Shown here: one piece after another, positions 47,501-57,924 of the stretch | How positions within the stretch are numbered: position 1 is the first letter of the stretch | Layout: every line of letters begins with the position of its first letter | Source of the DNA: Meloidogyne chitwoodi | Lineage: Eukaryota > Nematoda > Chromadorea > Rhabditida > Meloidogynidae | Length of the DNA stretch: 64,000 bases | Reading direction: 5' to 3' | Assembly (NCBI GenBank): GCA_015183035.1 | Contig: JACZZP010000004.1 | Location: 2,480,001-2,544,000 of the forward strand | The notes under the pieces: model-generated | What the model saw: only the letters and a program-made list of their open reading frames with translations | Databases searched by the model: none | Told to the model about the DNA's origin: nothing | Made by a program: the position numbers and the translations under genes

Positions 47501-48024
47501 TCAACTTCCTGATGTTATTCGTTCAGAGATTGCAGAATTAGAGCATCGTTTTCAATATGATTCAAATGTTGAAATTTCTTCGATGAATTCTTTTGTAATG
47601 AAATGTATTTTAAGTAAATAATTATTTTTATAAAATTGAGATTAATTAATTATTTTTTAAAAAAAAGGAAGTAATCAAGTACCACCACTTCATTTAATCA
47701 TTCCACGAGGATATCCTATTGGAGTTGTTACAGTAAAAAGAGAAGTTTTGGATTTAGGTATTTTTTTTTAAAAGTGAATTTTTTTTTAATTTTTTAAAAA
47801 AGATTCTTTTTACTATGATGATCTTCAAAACTATATTCATGAACAATTTGGTAAAACAAATGCAAAAACAATAAAAGATATACTCAATACATGGGTATTT
47901 TTTTTTATATTTTAAAGTTTTTTTTTGTTTTTTAAAGGAAATCACAGTTCAACAATTTTATGCTAGTGGTGGACAAATGGCAGCACAAAATGATTTTGAG
48001 GATTTTTCTGGGTTTACTAATTAA
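44578..48024 (+). CDS. mdt-15: Mediator subunit 15 (MDT-15)
   Basis: A dozen or so exons. The N-terminal KIX domain is close to nematode MDT-15: [24 protein letters not shown] start, [39 protein letters not shown] and [11 protein letters not shown]. The middle is very Gln/Asn/Ser-rich (low complexity), with a conserved helical block [20 protein letters not shown]. The C-terminal Mediator domain is [40 protein letters not shown] and [18 protein letters not shown]. In worms this coactivator drives lipid metabolism and stress genes through nuclear receptors and SREBP. The exact ATG at 44578 begins [15 protein letters not shown]. One intron contains a small hAT-like element. Confidence 0.95.
45151..45267. 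mobile_element. hAT-like MITE in an mdt-15 intron, 117 bp
   Basis: Flanked by the 8-bp sequence ATTTAAAT on both sides (45143-45150, 45268-45275). The right end reads CAGTGTTCTCATGACCGG when inverted; the left end has GTGTTCTCCTGACCG after a few extra bases. An inner palindrome CTGGCCGAAATTTTCGGCCAG spans 45199-45219. Confidence 0.7.
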
Positions 48025-48703
48025 AAAAAAATATTTTTATTTTTAAATTTAAAAGAGAGGGTAAAGGGAGGTGTAGGGGGAAATATAGAAAGAGGATATT
48101 TTTAAGTAAAATTGAATTAAGTACTTTTTATTAGAATATAATATACAAAAATAATTATTCCAAAAAATGAAGGATTACTAATAACCAGTTTTTTTTATTA
48201 TATAAAATTGTCTTTTAGGGGGAAAAATTAAAGGAAATTTTGACTTTTTTTAAATCAAATAATATTTATTCTCAATTTATAATAGATATAATACAAAATT
48301 CAATTTTTTTTGTAATTTTTCTCTAATTTTAGTTGATTATTTTTATTAAGTATATTTAATCTATTATTTTTATTTTTGTGATATAACTAGTGGTAAAAAT
48401 AGTTTTGTTCTTTTTTTGTCTTTAAGCTTTTACTACCTAAAAATAAAATTGACTAAAACCACGTATTTGACTTTTATTTTTTTTAAATCATTCTTTCACT
48501 TTAAAAAAATTAAATTCGCTTAATTATTACAAAACATTTTGTAAGGACTGAAAAGGTAAAAGTTTCCTATTTTCAATAAAGTTATATATTATTAAACAAA
48601 AATACCAACAAATTCTTTTTATTTTTCTTTTTGATTTTCAACTTTTAACAAAACAAACAATCTTAACATTTTTATATAATCTCCCCATCTCTTTTTTTCC
48701 AAA
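48025..48703. other. Convergent 3' spacer of mdt-15 and rpl-9
   Basis: 679 bp of AT-rich sequence with no credible frame or RNA gene. AATAAA-type polyadenylation words are abundant and not informative at this composition. Confidence 0.5.
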
Positions 48704-49759
48704 TCAATCATCTTCCACGGTGACTTTCTCACTAACATAGATTCCATCCAAAAATTTACGAATGTCCTTGTTTTTGACAGTTGTAGATTGTTGAATACGT
48801 GCAGCTAAAAAAGGGATATATATTTTAAAGTAATATTTAAAGTAAAAAAAAATACCAGCTTGTGAAACTTTTTGAACATCATTTCCATCAATAATTAACT
48901 CATCTTTCAATTTTGTTGAAATTGCTGCAGAAACACCTTCTGGCAGTTTTACACGTCGAACAAACTTTTCGCCGAGAAAGTTTCGAATCTTAAATAAAGA
49001 AAAATTGTTTGGGTTTATATATAAAAGGTTTTGAGATTAACAAGAATAATAATTTTAGAGGATTATTAAAAGTTTAAGAGATTGTGATTTATAAAGGTTG
49101 GAGATTTATAAGATGGATAAAAATAATCAATCTTTGAAAGTGATGTTTATAATGGGTTAAGAGAATTTTTGAAAGAATTTTTGGGGATCTTGTTTGTTCA
49201 ATGCATATCATTAAAAGTCAAGATATAGATAGATCAAATTTAGAAATGCTTCTTTAAGAAGTAAGGTTTAATATTCTTACAACTGAAAATGCTAGAAACT
49301 TGTTTATATGCTATCATTAAGGGAAGATTTATATAAATAAACACGTTAATTTAAAAAGAAAGAAAAAATCAAAAAAAACCTCAATAACTTCTCCCTTCTC
49401 CTGAAGTGTAATATTGATAGGAAAGTGTGCATAAACTGAACGCATTTTATAACGGAATCCTTTAGTCACACCCTTAAAAAAAGTGTTTTTGTGTAATTGA
49501 ATCGTTAAAAAAACAAAACCTTTATCATATTCACAATATGTGAACAAACTGTTCGAATAGCAGCCAATTCCTTTCGAATTCCAAACCATTTACGAACTCG
49601 AAGAGTAGATGGCCCTTCTTGAGTTATTTCAATATTAAGATGACGAAAATCACGTTTAAGAGTTCCACGAGGTCCAGTTACTTTTACAATTCTATTCTTT
49701 ACTTGAAATTTTACTCCCTCTGGGAACTTTACAATGTCGCTAGATTCAATCAACTTCAT
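48704..49759 (-). CDS. rpl-9: 60S ribosomal protein L9 (uL6)
   Basis: Four exons (starting at 49759; junctions near 49520/49472, 49379/48989 and 48854/48806) encode about 190 residues, the normal length. The sequence is highly conserved: [76 protein letters not shown] and [17 protein letters not shown]. It is part of the 60S subunit near the sarcin-ricin and factor-binding region. The third intron (about 391 bp) is much longer than the others and could host a snoRNA, but I could not identify a convincing C/D or H/ACA pair. Confidence 0.95.
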
Positions 49760-50472
49760 TTTAACGATTTATTGATTATAAAAGTTCTGAAATAAAAATT
49801 ATAAATGGAAAGTTTAAAATTTTATAAAAAAAAAACTCCATTATGCAAAATATTAGTATTTAGGTTTTAAGTAGGTATTTCGTAATTCCACTTTAATATT
49901 TTAATTCTACGAAATGGCATATTTTGTGCAAGGGAACAAAATGAAATTATTTGAATAGAAATTTAATAAAATTGTTTGCTTCTTTCTTTATTGCTGTTTT
50001 ATTTTCTCTTTATCTATAGCCTTTGTGTTGTTTTATTATTTTATTCTTTATTGTCTCTATTGAATTTCGTTTTTCCGTGCCAGACATTTCGTCTACAGTA
50101 ATTGCACGACATTTCGACCAACAGCAAAAAATCGGGCTTGGGTAAACGAAATGTAGTTTTTTTTTGCCGTAGAGGCAAAATGTCGTGCAATTTTGTTTGA
50201 CGAAATGTATAGGTCCTTTTTTCGCAAGTGAGCAACACTATTTGTAGCAATTCGTAGCACTAAATTTCGAAAATTTCTTACCTACCTTTACTTTTTATTC
50301 TAGTTTTTTCCAATAGGGCGTCTATTTTTTATTTCCTTTTTTACTTATATTAAACCGTTAGTTTATAGAACTTTATAAAAGTTTTCTTTTTTAATATTCC
50401 CCATTATTTCTTTTACAAATTAATTTTTATATTCAGATAATCTTACATTCCTTTCTACAAAAGACAGACATT
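49760..50472. promoter_or_regulatory. Divergent region of rpl-9 and TMEM33
   Basis: 713 bp between two start codons. It contains one short inverted-repeat element (50075-50215). The rest is AT-rich. ACAATATTT/AATGTTTTGC-like motifs were not resolved into promoter sites. Confidence 0.4.
50075..50215. mobile_element. Inverted-repeat element with ACATTTCGTC arms, copy 1
   Basis: ACATTTCGTC...ATTGCACGACATTT (from 50083) is inverted as AAATGTCGTGCAAT...GACGAAATGT (to 50208). A second copy, reverse-oriented and clearly alignable over about 140 bp, lies at 62615-62757. Short frames across it are artefacts. Confidence 0.8.
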
Positions 50473-51804
50473 ATGGTTGAAATTACAGAAGAGACTTCAG
50501 ATGACCAAAATGTTTCAGGAAATTCTTCAGGACAACAATCAAATACAACTAATATTCAGCGAAAGACGCCTATGGTTTATATTTTGAGGGATAAGGGAAA
50601 GAATTTAAGTTAATGGAGGACGAGGATGTGTTATTTGTCCATTTTCTCTTAGATTATTCTGCTTGTCCTTATAAAACTTTTTTTTGAACTCATGTCTTTC
50701 CTCTACACTCTTCCGAATTTATATTTATTTTATAGGAATTTGTCAAAGAATATTCAAATGAAGTTCTTTGTTTTGGATTACGTTTGGCAACATTATATTT
50801 CGTTCTTTGTTATTTGCTTCCAATTACTGATCCAAAATTTCAAGGAATGGCATATACAAAAGCTTTTGCTGCAGGTTTATTTTCTTAATTTTTTTTTCAA
50901 TTTAAAAAATGAAATAATTAATTTAGTTGCGGCAACAAATGCTTTTCGTCTTCATCAACGTTTAAGAGTTGTTAATATGCCATTTTTTAGTCAAATGTTT
51001 CTTTATGAGCTTATGATTGAGTTTGTTTTTTAATTTATTTTAATTAAATTAAAGGATGTTATTTTTAGGGATTCTGCCCATTATCTTCTTTATTGCATGA
51101 TTTTTGTAATATCATCGCCAATTACATGTAAATTATTTTTATTTTTTAATTTTCTTTTTTTTAGTGGCTCTTCTGCCAATCTCTATATATGCTGTTTTTA
51201 ATATAATTAACACTCTTAATAAATTTTCTAATGAGACCGGCTTTGCTAGAGACTCTTCTTTTATTTCTTGGCTCGTTCAATTTAAACAACAAACATCTCC
51301 AAATATGTTAAGTACTTGTGCTTGTGCTGAAATATTTCTTTTGCCAATTATTGTTTTGATGATTTTTATGTTTGTTTATTTTTTTTTATTTTTATTTTAT
51401 TAAAAATATAAATTTAGAGTTCATTTTTAATTATTTAAAAATATTTCCCTTAAAAGGGTTCGAACCTTTAACCTTTATGGCTGCATAACTATAAACATTT
51501 ACACTTAACCAAAAAAAATTTTTTTTTTTTTTTTAAGGGGAAAATCTACTTTAGTTGCACCGTTTGTTTATTATCGCTTTTTGACTATGCGTTATATTTC
51601 TCGACGTAATCCATACACAAGGTTTTCTTTAATTATTTATTTATTTTAATTTTCTTTTTTTAATATAGAGAAATGTTTGGTCAACTTAAATTTCTTTTAT
51701 TTTCCTGGGCTAATAATCCTTCATGTCCAGCATTTGTTTCTTCTTCAATATTTAAAGGTGTTGCTTTAATTGAACGATTAGCTCCACAACAAGTAGCTAT
51801 GTAA
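50473..51804 (+). CDS. TMEM33: TMEM33 / Krueppel homologue 2 family ER membrane protein
   Basis: Seven exons: 50473-50562 (approx.), 50736-50874, 50927-51020, 51069-51127, 51165-51369, 51539-51621, 51669-51804. The N-terminus is polar (MVEITEETSDDQNVSGNSSG). Family blocks are ATNAFRLHQRLRVVNMPFFS, EDSAHYLLYCMIFVISSPIT, CAEIFLLPIIVLMIF, VAPFVYYRFLTMRYISRRNP and a C-terminal KGVALIERLAP. Several membrane helices are visible. TMEM33 proteins sit in the ER and nuclear envelope and modulate ER-shaping reticulons and stress signalling. The long fifth intron carries a tRNA-like element. All exon phases fit. Confidence 0.92.
51454..51512 (-). repeat. tRNA-like element in a TMEM33 intron
   Basis: On the minus strand: A box TTGGTTAAGTGTAAATG, then B box AAGGTTCGAACCCTTTT. 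It shares the TGGTTAAGTG start with the element at 55897-55972. Confidence 0.55.
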
Positions 51805-52505
51805 AGAAAGTTTTTTTCTTTTAAAAAAGTTAAAAAGTGTGATTCACTCTAATTAAATATTTTCGTTTAGATATTTTTTGTTTTTATGTTTTTTAGGATT
51901 TAATTCCTCAAATAATTATAATGACATTAAATAATTAATTAATCTTGTTTAAAAGGATATAGTGACCATTATTATTTTATTAATTGACCTATAAATAAGA
52001 AATGTTCTTACCCGTTTTTCTGTCTTTTTAGGCAGATTTGTGTCCCTATTTTTGGTAATCCTTTATTTTTGCTGATACTTTCTGATAATTTTTTAAATGA
52101 TTATAGAGGTAAATTTATATTCTTTAGAGTTTAAGCTTGAGGATTCAAATCAAAAATAAATACCATCACTTTCATTTTATATTTTGTCCAAAAAAGTAAA
52201 AAATATCGGACATTTTCTTGGTCAAAATATATATTCACATTTTTTCTTTTTGTTTTATAAATTTCTCTTTTGTATATATATTTTAGATAAATGTTTGCTT
52301 TTCCCTATTACACAGGAAAGAATGAAAGAAAAAAAAGTAAGGTAAGGACAAACACCGATTTCTTCAATATTTGCGATTAGTCAACACAGCAAAAAGAGAG
52401 GGGAGAAAACTAAAAATGGCCGCTTAAAAATTTTCTTTACTTTAAAAAGGGTTACATTTTTTATTACAATTATAAAAAATTAATTTTTTAGTTTGGATTA
52501 AATAA
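51805..52505. other. Spacer between TMEM33 and the four-TM gene
   Basis: 701 bp, AT-rich, no credible frame. ATTTGCGATTAGTCAACACAG (52366-52386) is a small GC-richer patch. AATTTTTTAG at 52481-52490 is a likely trans-splice acceptor before the next ATG. Confidence 0.4.
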
Positions 52506-53608
52506 ATGACTACAGCAGCACCTATTCAATTTGTTGGAGGAACTACTTTAAAAATTGTTATAATTGTTGGTATTTTTTTATTTTTATAATTTACGTTTAA
52601 TTGGTTAGAGTTAATTTTTATTCGTTAAAATTATAACTGGTATATATGTAGTTAAGTTTATTTACTTTTTATTTAATGGATCGATGGTGTAGTTGGAAAG
52701 TTTTCGGGTTTCACATTTAGTGGTTGTTGGTTCGAGTCCTATTGAGGGAAAAGTAATTATTATTTTGATTAAAAATGTTTTTCTTAACAAAAAATATTTT
52801 TAAAAATTTTCTTTTTAGTTATTAACAATTGTGGTGCTCATTTTGATTGACCCTTCTTACGTTACCGCTTATATTTCGGTTACTTTTTGTTTAAAATTTT
52901 TTATATTTATTTCTTTCTTTTAGATAAATTATGAAATTGTTTTAATCTACATTATATGTGCATTAACTCTTCTTTACTGCGTTGTATCGGTATTTTATTT
53001 TAAATTTTTTATGATATGTTTGAGCTGTAATTTTTATTTTATTTTTCTTATAACTAAATTTATTCAGATTATAATGTATGCAATAATGCAGCGAAGTGTA
53101 CGTGAAGGCGAAGAGCTTCATTTGACAAATTGTTCATTATCGGTTATATTTTAAAGTATTAAAAAATTAAATATTTTTTCCTTTTTTAAGGAAATTGTGT
53201 TTGCTGGTGCTGGAATGATTTGCTGGTTTATTTTTAATTTTTTAAATTTAAATTTTCAATAGGATGTTGGTCTGTGGTATTGGAGGAACAGTCGCTCAGA
53301 GGACAATAATTGATGTATTTTATTTAAAATAAATTTTTTAAAGGTTTTTTCTTTTAATTTTTAGACTGGAGAATATTTTGGATGGCTTGGGGTAATTCTT
53401 TAAATTAATTTAAATAATTTTTTATTTAAAAATAGGCTTGTGCTGGTATTATTGTTTGTCTTTTTGGTGGTGTGGTAAGCAAAAAATGTTTTAAATTTAA
53501 TTTTTTTTAAATTTAAAATTTTAGTTAGCCCTTTTTGCATTGGACATTTTGACAAATAAAATTTTAAGTCCTAGAAGAAAATATCGTTATACACCTCAAC
53601 ACAATTGA
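52506..53608 (+). CDS. Four-transmembrane orphan protein
   Basis: Nine small exons (52506-52565, 52819-52878, 52924-52989, 53068-53142, 53191-53225, 53263-53314, 53365-53391, 53436-53474, 53525-53608) encode about 165 residues, all phases agreeing. Four hydrophobic helices are visible: LKIVIILLTIVVLILI, YEIVLIYIICALTLLYCVVS, SEIVFAGAGMICWMLVCGIG, and YFGWLGACAGIIVCLFGGVL running into ALFALDIL. A basic C-terminal tail follows (SPRRKYRYTPQHN). The size and topology recall MARVEL-like or claudin-like tetraspans, but no diagnostic motif was seen. Intron 1 holds a tRNA-like element. Confidence 0.75.
52679..52748 (+). repeat. tRNA-like element in intron 1 of the four-TM gene
   Basis: GATGGTGTAGTTGGAAAG (A box) and TTGGTTCGAGTCCTA (B box). 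Closely related to the element at 30018-30090. Confidence 0.6.
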
Positions 53609-54087
53609 GAGGTTTTTTTCGCTTTTATATATGTTTTTTTAATAAAAAAATAAATTATTTTTATTTTTTCTTGTCGTAAATACATTTAGCCTACCATCAA
53701 TTTCTATTAAAGTTTAATTATTGTTTATAAGCAATTCATTCAATAGGTTGCTTGGTGTAATGGGTAAACACTTGGTCTTCACCCATAATGGTCATTGGTT
53801 CGAGTCCTGTCGACGGAAAAATATTTTTATTTTCGATTTAAAACATTTTTCTTAACATAAAATATTTTTTTTTGTGAATACATAATTATATTAAACCCGA
53901 AATACAATTAAAAGTATCTGTGATTTTATATATTTAAAATAAGGATATAGGAATGAGTGGAACGAGAGCACAATTTTTCATTCTTTTAAAATCAAAAAAT
54001 ATTAAATATTTAAAAAAAAGCATTTTTAAATCATTTTAGACATTTTTGTTAGAATATATTTTTAATTCTTTCAATTTTTTATAATAT
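53609..54087. other. Spacer between the four-TM gene and flp-14
   Basis: 479 bp between convergent gene ends; the only feature is the tRNA-like element at 53746-53816. Confidence 0.5.
53746..53816 (+). tRNA. tRNA-like element, the most tRNA-shaped of the set, probably pseudo
   Basis: TGGTGTAATGGGTAAACAC (A box), a central stem-like GGTCTTCACCC, then TGGTTCGAGTCCTGT (B box). The D-arm and T-arm look acceptable, but the acceptor ends GGTTGCT and CGACGGA do not pair. A tRNA pseudogene or tRNA-derived repeat is likely. Confidence 0.45.
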
Positions 54088-54570
54088 TTATTTCTTTCCA
54101 AATCTGACAAATTCGTGTTTTCTCTTACCAAAACGCAAATACTAAAATAAATAAATTAATTAATTAAAATTATTTTAATTATTTACTTCATGTTTTCTCT
54201 TGTCCGCTCGCCCTGCATCTCCCCCCGCTGTAAGTCCTTAAAATTAAATATATATTTTTTTTATTAAAAAAATAAAATAATATTTTTAGTTAAAATACCA
54301 TGTGTAGCTGCCAATCTTTCAATTCCTTCAGTTACAAAATTACCCAATTGAGACAAAAGAGTAGAAGATTCATAAAGTTGACAAAGTAGTAAACGTTCTT
54401 CATCTCCACCGGCCAACTTTTTTTTAAAATAAATAAATAAAATTAATTTAAATTAAAAAATATACTTGTGTACAACTGTCATTTTCTGCAAGTCCAGATT
54501 TTGTTAAAAATGTAAAAATACAAAAGATGGCCAATAGAGTCTTTAAGAAATAATTATTTGATGACTGCAT
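54088..54570 (-). CDS. flp-14: FMRFamide-like peptide precursor FLP-14
   Basis: Four exons (54570-54466, 54416-54299, 54236-54187, 54141-54088) encode 108 residues. A signal peptide ([20 protein letters not shown]) is followed by a spacer region with two Cys and an acidic stretch. The C-terminus is [20 protein letters not shown] plus KK. Basic cleavage sites and Gly amide donors would release KHEYLRF-amide and KHEFVRF-amide. C. elegans FLP-14 carries four copies of KHEYLRFG; two non-identical copies here match what I recall of root-knot nematodes. The peptides are secreted from neurons and act on motor circuits. Splice phases are clean, with the first peptide split across exons 3 and 4 (KHE/YLRFG). 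Confidence 0.95.
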
Positions 54571-55896
54571 TTTTTAAAATTTAATTTTTATTTTTTAGTA
54601 GCACCGGAGCTTTAAAATTAATTTTTCTAAAAAATTTATAAAATTTAGGAAATAAATTTTAATGAAAATTAAAAAAAAGAAAATTCTTTTCTTAAAAGAG
54701 GGCAAAATGAACGGCAAAAATTAGGATAAAAAAAATTATGTTTGTACTTATATTTAATTAATATAAAAGGAAATGTTTTTTAATCCTTTATTTTTTTTGT
54801 TAATTTAAATGTTCTCGTTGGGGGCTTTAGATTCTGAAAATAAAAAAATAATTGAATGTCTGAGACTCTAATAGTCTCTCATTTAAAATTATTTATTCAC
54901 TCTAATTGTAAAGTATTTTTTTGTCTCAGACTCTAATGGCCCTTTATAAATTAAAAATTATTTTTCAATTTAGGAAAAATGACTAAAAATCTTTATAAAT
55001 AATTGACGTAAAACAAAATTTTTATCTTTAAAATATTAGCACAATGTGTGTGGGAAAACAATGCAAGGATTAAAAATGGGAGGAGTATAAAATCAGTTTT
55101 AAAAATTGAATAAATTAATTTTTTTATAAAATATGTTTTTTCGTGGTCTCATGATTCCATTAAAGTCTGAAAAAAATTAATTTGGTAAGACTCTAATTAA
55201 CCTTTTTATAAAAACATTGACAAAAAGAAGAAAAACAGACTCTAATGGTCCCCAATTTTATTTTTTAAATAAACATCTTTATAGCCTCAGGCTATAAAAA
55301 ATAAATTTTTGGATTTATTGGAAATGTCCAAATAAAAAAGCCAAGTTTTCTTACTTGCCAAAGGCGTAATAATTAAATAATTACAATGCGTATAGAAAAA
55401 AACAAATAATTGTGTTATTGAAAAAAATAAAAAGGATTCGCACCATTGGATTAAAATAAAATTGGCAAAATTCAATTTGGTTGTCGATGACGAAAAACTA
55501 AGAAGAGATAGAGACTAAAAACTTTGGTGATATTCTGGGTTAAGAAGTATGAATATACTGTATTTTTAGCTTTTAAACGCCCAAAACTTTGTTTGATACA
55601 ATTTCAGTTAATTTAGGACCTAGATCCACAAATTTTTGGTCACAGACAGACCATCCAATGGCTTATTATCATACAAATTCGTTAGACAATTTATTGCCTT
55701 TGAGCCGAGATATAGACGAATATAAATTCTACGGCATAATTGTGAGGAAAATACCTTAATTTTCTTTAATTTAATTTTTAAGCTTTTTTAAATAAAATAG
55801 CAATTTAAAATTTTGACTAAATAATGCCCATATAGTCAAAAAATTTAATTAAATTAAAAATTTTCACCGTTCAGTTTCCCGTAAAAAATTAATTTC

Positions 55897-55972
55897 CACT
55901 AGAGGGATTCGAACCTTGGTCATTTTTTCTCATTTCTCCCCATAAACTGAGGGAATTTCCACTTAACCAAAA
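55897..55972 (-). repeat. tRNA-like element, intergenic
   Basis: On the minus strand: TTGGTTAAGTGGAAATTCCC (A box), a long middle, then AAGGTTCGAATCCCTCTAG (B box). Confidence 0.55.
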
Positions 55973-57505
55973 GTATATTTTTTCCCCCTATATTTTCTCA
56001 ATAATTCAGAAGACTGTATCTCGGCTTCTTTATTAAATTAGAGATAACTAAATAGCTCATTCGATTCAGTTTTAAAAACTCTTTCGAATGATAGATGTTT
56101 CGGATGAATTTAACATGTAGAAAAAAGCTAAAAAATGTCAGTAAATGTATTTCTCTCATAATTTTACAATATTCAGAAGCCTGTAGTTCGGTCCAAAAAT
56201 GTCTTACAGACTTTTCGTTCCTCCCGATTTTAGATCATTGTCTGATCTTTAATTTATGACTAAATTTAGAGTTTTTGGCCCATTTAAAAAAATGTAGATC
56301 CAAAATGAAATTTTGGCGTTTTTTGCCACTTTTTTGTAGGTCGGTTCAGACCTTATTGACGATTTTTGGATATTTAGAAGAGCTTGAAAAGCTAAATCGA
56401 ATGAGCTATGATTTAGCAAAATTCTACAACCATAAATCGTGATAAATGCATCTGAACATTGAAAACTTAATAAACATTTACTATACAGTACACATTTTAT
56501 AGTTTAAGTTATAGCGACAAATCAGCTTTTCAAATTTCGCGATAAATCGGGATGTTCCTTTTTAAAATAATAATGTCAATTTGGTAACTTTAATATGATA
56601 TGTTCAAAAAAGATCAATTATTTTTTTAAATATAGACAAAAAATAAATTTTAAAATAAAAATAAAATCATTCTTAAATAATTGATTGTATCGGTAGGGAA
56701 GGAAACTTTAAAAAATGTTTTCACTAAACTATTTAAACAAAAAAGAGGAAAAGCCTTAATCTCCATAAATATAAAATAAATAATAATTCCCCTTTTAAAG
56801 GAAAAGACTTTTCAAACTTTGTCGTTAAAGGAAAAAATAAATGCATAAAAAATAGTCAAATTTGGCTAATAAAAAATATTTTTATTTTATATACCCTCAG
56901 GGGATAATTTTTATTTTTTTTTGTATTTTCTTCTTTATTTCCTTTGTCTTAATTAATTTTAAAAGGTTAAATTACTATTAGAGTCTGACTTTGTTGGAGA
57001 AGATGTGATTCTCAACCCTAATTTTCAGACTCTAATGTTCTTTTTTGTTTATTTTTAGAGAATTAGGCTTAATGAAAATTTGCATGTTTTTTGGAATATT
57101 CCATACTCTAAGGAATTTCAAAAGGTTTTGTTAATTAAAAGAAAATTTAAAGCTAAAAATAATTAGTTTATATTTACTTAAAAAAAAAGAACTTGGTGAG
57201 GGGGATATGCTTCACTAATTATTTTATTTTAATATTTATTCAAAAAAAAAGAAAAATATTTTGGACAAAATTGGCACTTTTTAAATATTTTTTAATTATA
57301 AAGGCAAGAATTAAATAAAATATTTTGGGCAGTTTTTTAAAAATAAATGAAAGGCAAAAAAATACAAATTTTTAAAAAGGATGACATTGAAAATTCTGTT
57401 AATTTAAAAATATTACACAAAATTACAACAATAATGTCATCCCGGGTAAAAAAACAATAACAATTAAATTTAAATTGCCCCAAAATAAAAAAACTTTGTA
57501 TATAT

Positions 57506-57586
57506 TAGAGTTATTCAAGGTAAGGTAATACCGCGGTAAAATTACCGGAATTACCGTTACCGGAAAAACGCATATGAATAACTCTA
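57506..57586. mobile_element. hAT-like MITE, 81 bp, relative of 34397-34712
   Basis: The ends TAGAGTTATTCA and TGAATAACTCTA are inverted, and the exact 8-bp duplication GTATATAT flanks both sides (57498-57505, 57587-57594). The interior has TTACCGG/CCGGTAA-type units. The TAGAGTTA end and ACCGG interior match the larger element upstream of the V-ATPase gene. Confidence 0.8.
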
Positions 57587-57924
57587 GTATATATGTATAT
57601 ATTTAAAGGAAAGTACTTAAAAGTATTTTCCGGAAAACAAGTTTTTAATATCCATTCCGGAAAAACAATAAAAAAATTACAACTTTACAAACTATTTGAA
57701 AGTGTTTATTAAACTTAAGTTTGTAAAAACATAAAAATCAGTTTACAACTTAAACTCAAACTTATGTTTTTTACAATCTTAAGTTTTAACTCTAGTTTTT
57801 ACAACTTTTTATGTACTTTCCTTTTAATTATTATAATACATAGGTATATAAAAATGGCAGCGTTTTATGATATTAAAAATTGATGAGCATATTAAAATTA
57901 GTAAATATATATAATAATACTTTG

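Larger units (their letters stand above)
54571..57924. other. 3.4-kb non-coding region between flp-14 and the MUP-4/MUA-3-like gene
   Basis: No credible frame longer than 62 codons. 54850-55260 and 56960-57040 carry the word AGACTCTAAT or its inverse at least five times, some with a following GG. 55530-56560 is less AT-rich and contains two related blocks (TTCAGAAGACTGTATCTCGG at 56006 and TTCAGAAGCCTGTAGTTCGG at 56173). It may be an old repeat. A tRNA-like element (55897) and a hAT-like MITE (57506) are placed separately. 57600-57840 has TTTTCCGGAAAA words and loosely inverted TTTACAACTTAA stretches. Part of it should be the flp-14 promoter. Confidence 0.5.

Noticed and set aside
55287..55475. 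62-codon minus frame upstream of flp-14
   Set aside because: Low-complexity Phe/Ile-rich translation without a supporting exon or homologue.
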